DNA from: Platerodrilus igneus
Lineage: Eukaryota > Arthropoda > Insecta > Coleoptera > Lycidae
Length of the DNA stretch: 64,000 nucleotides
NCBI GenBank assembly: GCA_036346225.1
Contig: JARFIW010000905.1
Location: forward strand, 558,001 to 622,000
Direction: 5' to 3'
Positions 34,498 to 48,633 of the stretch are shown here, in pieces. Position numbers and translations under genes: made by a program. Under the pieces are notes generated by a model. It was not told the DNA's origin and did no database searches. It saw only the letters and a program-made list of their open reading frames with translations. Every line of letters begins with the position of its first letter. The stretch's first letter is position 1.

Positions 34498-36950
34498 ATG
34501 ATCGGTTTAACACAAACTCAACAAACAGAATTTTTAATAATGGACGGGGGATCACAAATACATACACTTAGAAGTATATAAAATTTTTAATGGGCGTTAT
34601 CCACATCGAAAACCAATCCCCCAGTCAGTAGTTAGCAAAACTTTGAAACGGTTCAGGGAAATTGGTAATGCAAAAGATTTGCCGAAGACCGGCCGCAGTG
34701 GTGTGAGGCAAATGAAGATAAAAAAGTAGATGTGTTAATAGAAATCGAAGCAAATCAAAACATTTCGGCTCGTCAGATAAGTTTAAACCATGTCGTAAAT
34801 AAAGGTTTAATACACAAAATATTATATTCAGAATAATTACATCCGTACAAACCGACTATGTTGCAAGAATTATCCGCAGATGAATACGATCGACGTGTTG
34901 AATTTTGTGAAATTATGAAGGAGCGAACCAACAACAATAAAAATTTTTCTCAATAATATTGCTTTTACTGACGAAGCTACGTATTGTTCAAATAGAAATG
35001 TAAATAGGTATAATTGTCGATATTGGTGTAGCGGTCGCGGAGTTTTAATAATAACAGGTACATTACTTAAAGGATCGGTTGATTAGGTTACGTTATCTTA
35101 GCTGAGGGTTGGTCGAGCGGTTTTCCTTTTTGGTATTTTTTTTTGTTTATTATAGTGTGGTTTTAAATAGGGGTGACGTGGATGTTCGTATCTCCAGCTG
35201 GAAAAGGAGAGATACTATCATTTGCCTTATACGCACCGTGACTCCTAGGTTTTTGTTTAATTAAAACTCGGATCTTATTATTTGGTTTATTTAACTACTA
35301 AATATATAATTTATTTATTATATTATCATCTTTAAAAATTTAGACTTTAGATTACACCACTTACGAATACTGGTATCCAGTGGGCACATTCCCTATTACT
35401 TATGTTTAGCACTGGTACAAATTACATCAGGCATTAAACTTACCCGTAATAAACTCAGTCAATGTAACTTTCACTAATACCAATTTACCCATTGGTAAAA
35501 TCATGACTCCCATATAGTGTTTCACGCGAGTTATGTAATCCGCCATTTGTTATATATAAATAAAGAAACTAATAATTAGGAATTATTAGAAATATTAGAA
35601 AATGCACAAGAATGTAATTGAAGGACAATTCATTTCAGTTTATTAACGTTTATGGGAACGGAAACGCTACTTTGTAGCACAGAGATAAGTGACACTGCAG
35701 ATGTCAGGTCACAGGCGGTCACAGACAGTCACGTACCGAGATTACGGAGAAGTAAGCTCGCAACAAAGTAGTTATGAATAGATTTAAGATCACAACATTG
35801 TATTATGAATAGAGTCAAGTGTAAGCAGACATTAGGTCTGCAAGTTCCCACAGACATGTGAGGGGGTAGGGATATTATAAAAGGCCCGGGAGCTCCACTC
35901 GCAGTCAGTTAATTCATCGTTCAACTTTAACATTGCAGTTCGTAGATAACTCACTTTGTACAATTAGTTAATTAATTTCGGACTTAGATTAATTCATTCA
36001 AGATTGTCGAAATTCCAATTAATTTCTGTAAAACAATAAATAAATGTGTTAAAAAGTTCAAGAAGTCTTTTTAAAAAGGACCGCTCGCAGCCACGAACCT
36101 TAACTCGCGTTGAAGTCTGGAGTGGAACTGCCTCGCTTCAATTTTTTTTTGCTTTTTTGCAGTCACTCTGTCCTTCCTTTACATTGTTAGCTTTGCTTAT
36201 TTCCGGTTGGTGACCAGCAGCTACCTAATGGGTTCTGCTTGGACTTTGACTTTATTGTCATTGTGTAGTGCTTATCTATTTCGAAATTATAAATTATTTT
36301 GCTGGCCTTATGTTGTTTTTTCTATTGGAAATAGCATATAGGTTGAAGACCTGAATGAACTTATAATAAATTTAACTTTAAACACTATTTCTACAAATGA
36401 GGCTATCTAATTTTATGTTTTCTATTTTAACATTTTTAATTAAAATTTTTTTTATTGGTTGGGTGTATGCGGGGTACTACATTGTGCCTTTGAAAATCCC
36501 CATTCAAAGTTTCAAAACCATCATACACGACAAAAATTAAACGTATGGTTGGGAATTTGTGCCGCTCACATAATTGGACTTTTCTTTATTTGTGGTACTC
36601 TAACTGGTGACCGTTATTTGAAATTATTGCAGGAACAAATTATTTCACTTTTGCCAAGCAAATCTTGATGATCTTTGGTTTCATCCGCCTAAATATCATT
36701 TAGATGTACGCCAAAACTAGGTATGGCATTATAGACTCGTTGGACAGGCAGAAGAGGGTCTGTGGAGTGGACTTCCCGATCTTCAGATCTTACACCTTGC
36801 AATTTTTTCTTCTGCAGATACTTAAAATCAAAAGTGTATTCAAAGCGACCTCAAAGTCTAGACGAATAAGAGCAACGAATACAAGATGAAGCTACAACAA
36901 TTTCTCCAAGATCACTCGGAAATTTTTTTCAAGCTTTTTGTGATTGGGCC
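34498..36950 (+). pseudogene. Mariner-type transposase remnant (DUF4817-like HTH plus DDE)
   Basis: The N-terminal half (34498-35025) shows 'LTQTQQTEFLIM', 'NGRYPHRKPIPQSVVSKT', 'RFREIGNAKDLPKTGRSG' and 'NIAFTDEATYCSNRNVNRY' with the first catalytic Asp. The C-terminal half (36485-36950) shows 'ENPHSKFQ', 'QKLNVWLGICAAHIIGLFF' and 'GTLTGDRYLKLLQEQI'. The later catalytic region is decayed. Many stops and shifts; inactive. The 'NVNRYNCRYW' type motif is common in insect mariner-like transposases with a DUF4817 helix-turn-helix. Confidence 0.8.
35026..36480 (+). mobile_element. Insertion of 1,455 bp, probably a solo LTR
   Basis: ATTG flanks both sides (35022-35025 and 36481-36484), and the mariner transposase reading resumes right after it. 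Inside are a TATA box followed by a start-like site ('TATAAAAGGCCC … GCAGTCAGT', about 35875-35910) and an AATAAA at about 36037, the promoter/poly-A order of an LTR. The ends are 'GTGTAGCGG' and 'GGGTACTAC'; they are imperfectly inverted, so exact limits may differ by a base or two. Confidence 0.65.
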
Positions 36951-37320
36951 AACCTTGTAGTTAGTGGCGAACATTTTGAACACTCATTGCCATGAAAAAC
37001 ATATAATTCTAATTTCGTTTTGTCTTCAAACTTTGTACAAAATATAACATTTCGTTCATTCAGTTGTTAAGACAAATAAAAAAGATCTCGGATATCTATT
37101 TCAAGTTATTGATAAAATTAACTTAATAAACAGTTTCTAGATTTTTTCCTATAATTTTCTGGAATAAGGGTACTAAGATTTTACGTCATCTAGGAGATAC
37201 AGGAAATCTACATCAAATGACCTCAATGAAATAGTACATTTCTATTAAAAATATGAAAGTGCTATCAGTTACTCATTTGTACTCTGAAATAAAAAAAAAA
37301 TAGATGTTAAATATGTAAAT

Positions 37321-40300
37321 ATATAAATATATTAATGTCTAAATATACATATATATTAATATATAAATATATGAATATACGAATATATGAATATATGAAT
37401 ATATGAATATATAAATATATGAATATATGAATATATGAATATATGAATATATGAATATATGAATATATGAATATATGAAATATGAATATATGAATATATG
37501 AATATATGAATATATGAATATATGAATATATGAATATATGAATATATGAATATATGTATATATGAATAGATGAATATATGAATATATGAATATATGAATA
37601 TATGAATATATGAATATATGAATATATGAATATATGAATATATGAATATATGAATATATGAATATATGAATATATGAATATATGAATATATGAATATATG
37701 AAATATGAATATATGATATGAATATATGAATATATGAATATATGAATATATGAATATATGAATATATATAATATATGAATATATGAATATATGAATATAT
37801 GGATATATGAATATATGAATATATGAATATATGAATATATGAATGTATGAATGTATGAATATATGAATATATGAATATATGAATGTATGAATGTATGAAT
37901 GTATGAATATATGAATGTATGAATATATGAATATATGAATATATGGATATATGAATATATGAATATATGAATGTATGAATGTATGAATGTATGAATATAT
38001 GAATATATGAATATATGAATATATGAATATATGAATATATGAATATATGAATATATGAATATATGAATATATGAATATATGAATATATGAATATATGAAT
38101 ATATGAATATATGAATATATGAATATATGAATATTGAATATATGAATATATGAATATATGAATATATGAATATATGAATATATGAATATATGAATATATG
38201 AATATATGAATATATGAATATATGAATATATGAATATTGAATATATGAATATATGAATATATGAATATATGAATATATGAATATATGAATGTATGAATAT
38301 ATGAATATATGAATATATGAATATATGAATATATGAATATATGAATGTATGGATATATGAATATATGAATATATGAATGTATGAATATATGAATATATGA
38401 ATATATGAATATATGAATATATGAATACATGAATATATGAATATATGAATATATGAATATATGAATATATGAATATATAAATATATGAATATATGAATGT
38501 ATGAATGTATGAATATATGAATATATGAATATATGAATATATGAATGTATGAATGTATGAATATATGAATATATGAATATATGAATATATGAATATATGA
38601 ATGTATGAATGTATGAATGTATGAATATATGAATATATGAATATATGAATATATGAATATGAATATATGAATATATGAATTATGAATTATGAATATATGA
38701 ATATATTAATATATGAATGTATGAATGTATGAATATATGAATATATGAATGTATGAATATATGAATATATGAATATATGAATATATGAATATATGAATAT
38801 ATGAATATATGAATGTATGAATGTATGAATGTATGAATGTATGAATATATGAATAGATGAATAGATGAATATATGAATGTATGAATGTATGAATATATGA
38901 ATATATGAATATATGAATAATGAATATATGAATATATGAATATATGAATATATGAATATATGAATATATGAATATATGAATATATGAATATGAATATATG
39001 AATATGAATATATGAATATATGAATATATGAATATATGAATATATGAATATATGAATTATGAATATATGAATATATGAATATATGAATATATGAATATAT
39101 GAATATATGAATATATGAATATATGAATATATGAATATATGAATATATGAATATATGAATATGAATATATGAATATATGAATATATGAATATATGAATAT
39201 ATGAATATATGAATATATGAATATATGAATATATGAATATATGAAATATGAATATATGAATATATGAATATATGAATATATGAATATATGAATATATGAA
39301 TATATGAATATATGAATATATGAATATATGAATAATGAATATATGAATATATGAATATATGAATATGAATATATGAATATATGAATATATGAATACATGA
39401 ATATATGAATATATGAATATATGAATATATGAATATATGAATATATGAATATATGAATATATGAATATATGAATAATGAATATATGAATATATGAATATA
39501 TGAATATATTGAATATATGAATATATGAATATATGAATATATGAATATATGAATATATGAATATATGAATATATGAATATATGAATATATGAATATATGA
39601 ATATATGAATATGAATATATGAATATATGAATATATGAATATATGAATATATGAATATATGAATATATGAATATATGAATATATGAATATATGAATATAT
39701 GAATATATGAATATATGAAATATGAATATATGAATATATGAATATATGAATATATGAATATATGAATATATGAATATATGAATATATGAATATATGAATA
39801 TATGAAATATGAATATATGAATATATGAATATATGAATAATGAATAATGAATAATGAATATATGAATATATGAATATATGAATATATGAATATATGAATA
39901 TATGAATAATGAATATATGAATATATGAATATATGAATATATGAATATATGAATATATGAATATATGAATATATGAATATATGAAATATGAATATATGAA
40001 TATATGAATATATGAATTATGAATAATATATGAATATATATATATGAATATATGAATATATGAATATATGAATATATGAATATATGAATATATGAAATAT
40101 GAATATATGAATATATGAATATATGAATATATGAAATATGAATATGAATTATGAATATATGAATTATGAATATATGAATATATGAATATATGAATAATGA
40201 ATAATGAATAATGAATAATGAAAATGAATAATGAATAATGAATAAGAATAATGAATAATGAATATATGAATAATGAATATGAATATATGAATATGAATAT

Positions 40301-43300
40301 ATGAATATATGATATATGAATATATGAATATATGAATAATGAATAATGAATAATGAATAATGAATATGAATAATGAATAATGAATAATGAATAATGATAT
40401 GAATAATGAATAATGATATGAATATGAATATGAATATATGAATATATGAATATATGAATATAGATATATGAATATGAATAATGAATAATGAATATATGAA
40501 TATGAATAATGAATAATGAATAAGAATAATGAATAATGAATAATGAATATGAATATATGAATATGAATATATGAATATATGATATATGAATATATGAATA
40601 TATGAATATATGAATATATGAATATATGAATATATGAATATATGAATATATGAATATATGAATATATGAATATATGAATATATGAATATATGAATATATG
40701 AATATATGAATATATGAATATATGATATATGAATATATGAATATATGAATATATGAATATATGAATATATGAATATATGAATATATGAATATATGAATAT
40801 ATGAATATATGAATATATGAATATATGAATATATGAATATATGAATATATGAATATATGAATATATGAATATATGAATATATGAATATATGATATATGAA
40901 TATATGAATATATGAATATATGAATATATGAATATATGAATATATGAATATATGAATATATGAATATATGAATATATGAATATATGAATATATGAATATA
41001 TGAATATATGAATATATGAATATATGAATATATGAATATATGAATATATGAATATATGAATATATGAATATATGAATATATGAATATATGAATATATGAA
41101 TATATGAATATATGAATATATGAATATATGAATATATGAATATATGAATATATGAATATATGAATATATGAATATATGAATATATGAATATATGAATATA
41201 TGAATATATGAATATATGAATATATGAATATATGAATATATGAATATATGAATATATGAATATATGAATATATGAATATATGAATATATGAATATATGAA
41301 TATATGAATGTATGAATATATGAATGTATGAATGTATGAATATATGAATATATGAATGTATGAATATATGAATATATGAATATATGAATATATGAATATA
41401 TGAATACATGAATACATGAATACATGAATACATGAATACATGAATACATGAATATATGAATATATGAAATGAATATTGAATGTATGAATATATGAATATA
41501 TGAATATATGAATGTATGAATATATGAATATATGAATATATATATGAATATATGAATATATGAATATATGAATATATGAATATATGAATATATGAATATA
41601 TGAATATGAATGAATATGAATATATGAATATATGAATATGATGAATATGATGAATATGATGAATATGATGAATATGATGAATATGATGAATATGATGAAT
41701 ATGATGAATATGATGAATATGATGAATATGATGAATATGATGAATATGATGAATATGATGAATATGAATATATGAATATATGAATATATGAATGTATGAA
41801 TATATGAATATATGAATATGATGAATATATGAATGTATGAATATATGAATATATGAATATATGAATATATGAATATATGAATATGAATATATGAATATAT
41901 GAATATATGAATATATGAATATATGAATATATGAATATATGAATATATGAATATATGAATATGAATATATGAATATATGAATATATGAATATATGAATAT
42001 ATGAATATATGAATATATGAATATATGAATATATGAATATATGAATATATGAATGTATGAATATATGAATATATGAATATGATGAATATATGAATGTATG
42101 AATATATGAATATATGAATATATGAATAATGAATATATGATTATGAAATATGAATATATGAATATATGAATATATGAATATATGAATATATGAATATATG
42201 AATATATGAATATATGAATATATGAATATATGAATATATGAATATATGAATATATGAATATATGAATATATGAATATATGAATATATGAATATATGAATA
42301 TATGAATATATGAATATATGAATATATGAATATATGAATATATGAATATATGATATATATGAATATATGAATATATGAATATATGAATATATGAATATAT
42401 GAATATATGAATATATGAATATATGAATATATGAATATATGAATATATGAATATATGAATATATGAATATATGAATATATGAATATATATGAATATATGA
42501 ATATATGAATATATGAATATATGAATATATGAATATATGAATATATGAATATATGAATATATGAATATATGAATATATGAATATATGAATATATGAATAT
42601 ATGAATATATGAATATATGAATATATGAATATATGAATATATGAATATATGAATATATGAATATATGAATATATGAATATATGAATATATGAATATATGA
42701 ATATATGAATATATGAATATATGAATATATGAATATATGAATATATGAATATATGAATATATGAATATATGAATATATGAATATATGAATATATGAATAT
42801 ATGAATATATGAATATATGAATATATGAATATATGAATATATGAATATGAATATATGAATATATGAATATATGAATATATGAATATATGAATATATGAAT
42901 ATATGAATATATGAATATATGAATATGAATATATGAATATATGAATATATGAATATATGAATATATGAATATATGAATATATGAATATATGAATATATGA
43001 ATATATGAATATATGAATATATGAATATATGAATATATGAATATATGAATATATGAATATATGAATATATGAAATATGAATATATGAATATATGAATATA
43101 TGAATATATGAATATATGAATATATGAATATATGAATATATGAATATGAATATATGAATATATGAATATATGAATATATGAATATATGAATTATGAATAT
43201 GAATATATGAAATATAATGAATATATGAATATATGAATATATGAATATATGAATACATGAATACATGAATACATGAATACATGAATACATGAATACATGA

Positions 43301-44880
43301 ATACATGAATACATGAATACATGAATACATGAATACATGAATATATGAATATATGAATATATGAATATATGAATATATGAATATATGAATACATGAATAT
43401 ATGAATATATGAATATATGAATATATGAATATATGAATATATGAATATATGAATATATGAATATATGAATATATGAATATATGAATATATGAATATATGA
43501 ATATATGAATATATGAATATATGAATATATGAATATATGAATATATGAATATATGAATATATGAATATATGAATATATGAATATATGAATATATGAATAT
43601 ATGAATATATGAATATATGAATATATGAATATATGAATATATGAATATATGAATATATGAATATATATGAATATATGAATATATGAATATATGAATATAT
43701 GAATATATGAATATATGAATATATGAATATATGAATATATGAATATATGAATATATGAATAATGAATATATGAATATATGAATATATGAATATATGAATA
43801 TATGAATATATGAATATATGAATATATGATATATGAATATATGAATATATGAATTGAATATATGAATATATGAATTATGAATATATGAATATATGATATA
43901 TGAATATATGAATATATGAATTATGAATATATGAATATATGAATATATGAATATATGAATATATGAATATGAATATATGAATATATGAATATATGAATAT
44001 ATGAATTATGAATATATGAATATATGAATTATAATTATGAATATATGAATTATATGAATATATGAATATATGAATATATGAATATATGAATATATGAATA
44101 TATGAAATATATGAATATATGAATATATGAATATATGAATATATTGAATATATGAATATATGAATATATGAATATATGAATATTGAATATATGAATATAT
44201 GAATATATGAATATTGAATATGAATATTGAATATATGAATATATGAATATATGAATATATGAATATATGAATATATGAATATATGAATATAATGAATATA
44301 TGAATATATGAATATATGAATATATGAATATATTGAATATATGAATATATGAATAATGAATATGAATATATGAATATATGAATATATGAATATATGAATA
44401 TATGAATATATATGAATATGAATATATGAATATATGAATATATGAATATATGAATATATGAATATATGAATATATGAATATATGAATATATGAATATATG
44501 AATATATGAATATATGAATATATGAATATATGAATATATGAATATATGAATATATGAATATATGAATATATATGAATATATGAATATATGAATATATGAA
44601 TATATGAATATATGAATATATGAATATATGAATATATGAATATATGAATATATGAATATATGAATATATGAATATATGAATATATGAATATATGAATATA
44701 TGAATATATGAATATATGAAATATATGAATATATGAATATATGAATATATGAATATATGAATATATAATGAATATATGAATATATGAATATATGAATATA
44801 TGAATATATGAATATATGAATATATGAATATATGAATATATGAATATATGAATATATGAGAATATGAATATATGAGTATA
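37321..44880. repeat. 7.5-kb satellite of the octamer GAATATAT and variants
   Basis: Nearly the whole stretch is GAATATAT in tandem, with islands of variant units: GAATGTAT (many short runs, e.g. 37840-37990), GAATACAT (41403-41450 and 43252-43340), the 9-mer GAATATGAT (about 41632-41762, some 14 copies) and the 7-mer GAATAAT (39835-39855, 40190-40260, 40335-40420, 40485-40545). The minus strand has no stop codon in the main unit, so huge meaningless ORFs of 'SYIHIFIY' type arise. It adjoins the mariner right arm on one side and a gypsy remnant on the other. Confidence 0.97.
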
Positions 44881-44894
44881 TGACCTTATGATCT

Positions 44895-45382
44895 TATTCT
44901 TAATAATTCCATTAATAAATCGGGTGGAACAATGATACTATAATGTAGGGTATTTAATTTTGCAAATGTTACTGGGTTTTATAACGTTACTAAAATTTGT
45001 TGAATTAAAGTAAGGGTAATGTTATTTACATTTTCTCTTAACATTTTGTCATGTTCTAGTGGGTTGTAATCGTTTTCTAAATTTTCGTTTATTGCCATTT
45101 CGTTAAAATTTAATTCTTCTATGTTAATTGGGTCTGTTAATGATAATTCTACGGAATAGTCATTTAAATTTAATATCGTTGTAGTGGCATAATTATCTTT
45201 TATTTGTACTAAGGCAGTTGGGGTCTCTAGTCCTTGTTGAAATGTTATGTGATTTATTATTCCTATTTTGTTGTTTGAATTTACTGTGATTTTTATTTTT
45301 CTTTCTGTTCGGGGTTCTATTGTGTATTTTTGTCCGATTTGAGTGTTTTGAAATTTAATGGGGATCTTTCCGTATTTCGTTC
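44895..45382 (-). pseudogene. Gypsy pol linker between protease and RT, cut by the satellite
   Basis: The minus strand is readable downstream of the protease ('IPIKFQNTQIGQKYTIEPR', 'NNKIGIINHITFQQGLETP', 'NDYSVELSLTDPINIEEL', 'LENDYNPLEHDKMLREN'), as in the spacer between retropepsin and RT of Ty3/gypsy elements. It then degenerates within 100 bp of the satellite. RT, RNase H and integrase are missing. Confidence 0.6.
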
Positions 45383-45772
45383 TTAATAAACGGTTTTTAT
45401 GTTAATGTTGCCTCCCAATTTTCTTAAAAGGTCCATTCCGATTAGTTTGCCATATTTGTCGTTAAATTCGAAAATACAAAATTTATGTTTCATTTTTACA
45501 TTAAATGTTCTCGGTAAGGGTATATTAGCTACGAATTGGTGTAGGGTTGTTTGATGGGCTGTTTTAATTTTAAATGGTTTTCTTTCTACGTAATCTAAAT
45601 AGTGTTTTTTCGCGGTTCTGATGCTAATTAATGTCTTCGAGGATCCGGTATCGACTAGTAGTTTAAATTTGGCGTGGGGTATTTCTATGTATGGTAGTAC
45701 TAGGTGATTTAAGTTATTTAAGTTTATTAAGTTTGGTCGTTTATGAATCGGTCTATCTGAAAATTTGAGCAC
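45383..45772 (-). pseudogene. Ty3/gypsy aspartic protease
   Basis: Retropepsin with the active-site motif 'LLVDTGSSKTLIS' and the closing 'GKLIGMDLLRKLGGNI'. This frame overlaps the gag frame by 46 nt and lies in the -1 frame relative to it, the arrangement used for programmed -1 frameshifting in gypsy/17.6-type elements. The ORF itself is open but the element is truncated. Confidence 0.82.
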
Positions 45773-46895
45773 GAGTTTTCTTCGTTGTCCTCCTCGTAAG
45801 TTTTGTATTGTTCGACGCGTTCATAAGTTTCTACATGGTTTGAATCATCGTTCGTATTGTTCTGGATGTAATTATTCTGGTCATTGTCAAAATTTTCTAC
45901 TTCTTGATGAATTGGTTCTTCTGAGGTAAACTTGCATTTTTGATTATGGTTTTGTCGTATATGGGTTATTTTTGTATTTTGTCTGGTGCTGCCAGATGAG
46001 GTACCCATTGGCGTTGGTTTATAATAATTATTAGGGTTGTTATTATTATTATTATTATTTATTGGTGTATTCATAAAGGGGTTCGCACTGAATGCTGGTC
46101 TTTGCTAATTTGCGTTTTAGTTGAATCTTGGTTGAAATGCGAATTTTGTAAAATTTAGGTTAAATGTTGGTTTTGAAAAATGTTTATATTGATTATTAAA
46201 ATTCGTATTGTTAAAATTCGGGTTATTCGTTTGCGGATGATTTGCTTGTGCGTTGAAGGGTATGAATTTTTGTTGGGGGGTTGTTTGTCTTGCGGCTTGT
46301 ATAGTTTTTATTGGTGAATAACTTTTATTTGCGTTGGGGTTATATGGTCTATTTCGGTAATACATTACATTTTCTTCCTCTATTACCAGGTTCATGGCTT
46401 CTTCTAGGTTTTGGAGACCTTGGAATCTGATCTTATCTACTAATCGTTCTGGTAAAACGTTTATATGTGTGTCCAGTGCTTTTTCGTTTTTAAATGTCGA
46501 ATATTTTGATCGGGTTCTTCGATTTTTAATTTCGTTAGGATTAGACTCCTCACGTCTTGTCATTTCATACCGAATTGATATGGGAATTGGTTGTTTTTTA
46601 TTATGAGGTTTATTATTTCTTGTACAAGGCATTTTAGGTTACGTTGATTACCAATATATGCGATTAGTAGGCGATTAAAATCTTGCCATTCTTCAAGGTC
46701 ATCTCGACTGGCAATTAAGGTTAGTGCCCATCTGGTCAGTTTGCGTAAAAGTAATGAATTTCTTTTGCTATCTCCGGGTTTGTAGAAGGTTTTCAAAAAC
46801 ATTTCGCATGCACCAATAAAATTTCCGAGGTGAGCTTGCTCGCTATTAAAAATTTATATAGTCTTCACATAAAGTTTCATATCTGCACTCATTTT
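45727..46895 (-). pseudogene. Ty3/gypsy (17.6/297-like) Gag, broken
   Basis: Start near 46895 ('MSADMKLYVKT'), in-frame stop soon after, then 'NFIGACEMFLKTFYKPGDS' and 'LTRWALTLIASRDDLEEW'. A frameshift at about 46600 leads to 'VDKIRFQGLQNLEEAMNLV', followed by an Asn- and Pro-rich tail with two stops at about 46117 and 46103 before the last part (46074-45727). There is no zinc knuckle, as in errantivirus-like Gags. Confidence 0.75.
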
Positions 46896-47290
46896 GGTTA
46901 AGTGTTGCTTTTGCTTTTGAGTAATTTCAAATTTTGTAAAAATTAGGATTTATTTCGCTGTTTGTATCGTTACTTTTGGATAGATTTTTAAATTTCGGTT
47001 TAGATTGCGGCGGGTTATTTATAGAAACATAATTGCTATTATTTGTACTTGGTTATACGGTGCGGTAATTAACTTGTGTGATTTATACTCAATAATGTTG
47101 GGTTAACTGCTGTAGCTTAAAATTTGTTTGTTTTTATTTCGCGGACGTTAGTAGTGTAATAACCTATGTTCTGTCGCACTTCTATCCTCACCGATCGATC
47201 GCCCCACCCTGCCTAGCCCCGCCACAACAATCTGATTGGTCGATGGCTTTGCCCACCCCCTGTTTTCTGATTGGTCAATGGGTTCCCATT
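46896..47290 (-). mobile_element. Gypsy leader / probable 5' LTR remnant against the capsid gene
   Basis: Non-coding DNA between gag and the interrupted MCP. On the minus strand two copies of 'GACCAATCAGA' (47226-47236 and 47264-47274) look like CCAAT boxes, consistent with an LTR promoter. The join to MCP coding sequence is at about 47290-47296. No second LTR is available to fix the boundary. Confidence 0.5.
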
Positions 47291-47710
47291 GGCATCAACT
47301 ATTTGCGAATCATCCATAGAAAACCACCCTGCGTTTTGTAAATGTTTACTTTTATTGCTATTATATGAAACATATCCCTTCATTATAGACGTTAATCCAG
47401 AATTCCGAACACGATCTACAATGACACCACCAATCTCATATCTAATTTCATCAAAAAGCAGCAAAACCCCATTATTTACAAACTTCTCTGTGTGAGACGG
47501 CGTTCCATCTGTTTTAAGTAATTTGCCTTCTATGTACAGCATACTCTTCGATGGCAAGGTGTATACATCTTGTTGTTGTATAGGGATTCGAATTTCATCA
47601 TTATTGTTTAAAGATGTGTTAGCATAAGGCTGATGAGTATGTTTTCCAATATTAACAATTGCATTGTCGAAGTAAACTTTTTTACGCACGGTCAGTATTT
47701 CACTATTCAT
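47213..47710 (-). pseudogene. MCP, minus arm of element 2, truncated by the gypsy remnant
   Basis: It starts 'MNSEILTVRKKVYFDNAIV', with 'LLLFDEIRYEIGG', 'RNSGLTSIMKGYVSYNSN' and 'VDANGN'. After that codon (about 47296) the frame leaves capsid sequence and reads into the retroelement. About two thirds of the protein are absent. It closely matches the plus-arm copy at 53565. The start codon overlaps the stop of the micro-ORF as ATGA. Confidence 0.85.
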
Positions 47711-47871
47711 TCTACTTTATAATTAAACAAATGCAGTCCTAACGATTGTAGAAACTGCCGGTTTTGTGTTGTTAGCGGTCTTGAAACAATCAATCGAGTG
47801 TCGATTGCTTTGAAATTTCCGGAATTTATAGCAATTCTTGACATGTTGCGTGCATTATACTTAATACCCAT
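47707..47871 (-). CDS. Micro-ORF before MCP, element 2 minus arm
   Basis: Intact 54 codons, starting 'MGIKYNARNMSRIAI', basic N-terminus, core 'SRPLTTQNRQFLQSLGLHLF'. Its TGA overlaps the MCP ATG in ATGA. It matches the ORFs at the same place in elements 1 and 3. The first codons overlap the end of the penton frame. Too short for usual gene finders. Confidence 0.65.
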   Translation of the reverse strand: MGIKYNARNMSRIAINSGNFKAIDTRLIVSRPLTTQNRQFLQSLGLHLFNYKVE

Positions 47872-48614
47872 GGCTATTGCAGATTGTTCTTAAATGCAAC
47901 CTTACGGTTAGTAATTCTCCTCCAAAATTAACTAAATTTCCATCTTGATCTAACACATTAAGTATTTTTTCATTTATTATACGTGACCTGATTGGTAGAT
48001 ATATAATCGTAGGTGGGCACTCGAACAATTTTTAAACCTGCAGGTACTTTAGAAAAAAATTCATGTATTACATGGGCTGGTTCACTATTTAAATAGGATC
48101 CACTTGCAATATTACAATCGATTAAAACTGCATTCGCTTTACAAATGTTGATCGCTTAGTCTGCTTGGCGCGTGGCATATGCTAGCAATTTTCGTGGATT
48201 GAAACCGAGTAGAGAACCAATTGAATCCTTTTTGGTAAAATTCACATCTTCACTACATTTAATACTACATTTAAGTGTATTATTGTCAGCTGTAATTTCT
48301 ATATACACTGGCGTCTTTCTGTGGCTTCGTGATTGTTCCATACGACCACGCCATCTTTTATCACCTAAAGCTTTTTAAAGATATTTATTAATTTCTCTAA
48401 TCTCATAAGCACTTTCAGGTATTTCTATGAATTCTCCGTTAGATCCATAATAAAATTTATTATTTATTCCTTTTTCTATGTTTGGAATTGTGTTATAAGA
48501 CTCAAAATTTGTTAATCCTAATACGTACTCCGAATCATTATCCAAGTTTATAGGCGGATTAAAGTTGCTTGTTAAAACTGAAGTGTTTCCCGCTAGAGTA
48601 AAAGTGTACGACAT
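47861..48614 (-). pseudogene. Penton-like protein, minus arm of element 2
   Basis: It starts 'MSYTFTLAGNTSVLTSNF' and carries 'LDNDSEYVLGLTNFESYNT', 'NNKFYYGSNGEFIEIPES', 'YIEITADNNTLKCSIKCSE', 'IGSLLGFNPRKLLAYATR' and, near the end, 'NVLDQDGNLVNFGGELLT'. In-frame stops at 48372-48374 and about 48153-48155 and a later shift break it. The plus-arm copy lacks the first two lesions but has its own. Confidence 0.8.
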
Positions 48615-48633
48615 GACAACTTCATACGCAGTT

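Larger units (their letters stand above)
34087..37320 (+). mobile_element. Degenerate mariner/Tc1-type element with long inverted repeats
   Basis: An inner inverted repeat pairs 34205-34370 with 37138-37270. Both arms contain 'TAGATGACGTAAAATCTTAG' and a preceding 'ACACTTTCAT' or 'GCACTTTCAT' segment. A transposase pseudogene lies between, itself split by an insertion at 35026-36480. The outer part of the right arm is replaced by the octamer satellite, so the right end is lost. Confidence 0.75.

Noticed and set aside
35361..35410. Right end of the mariner element at 35.4 kb ('CCAGTGGGCACATTCC')
   Set aside because: It resembles the left end only weakly and lies inside the LTR-like insertion; the inverted arm at 37.14-37.27 kb is a far better partner.
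38680..43338. Open reading frames above 1,500 codons
   Set aside because: They are the octamer satellite read on a strand without stops in the unit; the 'SYIHIFIY' composition is meaningless and several frames are open at once.
47213..47290. Novel C-terminus of the truncated MCP
   Set aside because: The last codons are non-coding retroelement DNA with CCAAT motifs read by chance, since the plus-arm copy continues differently from the same codon.
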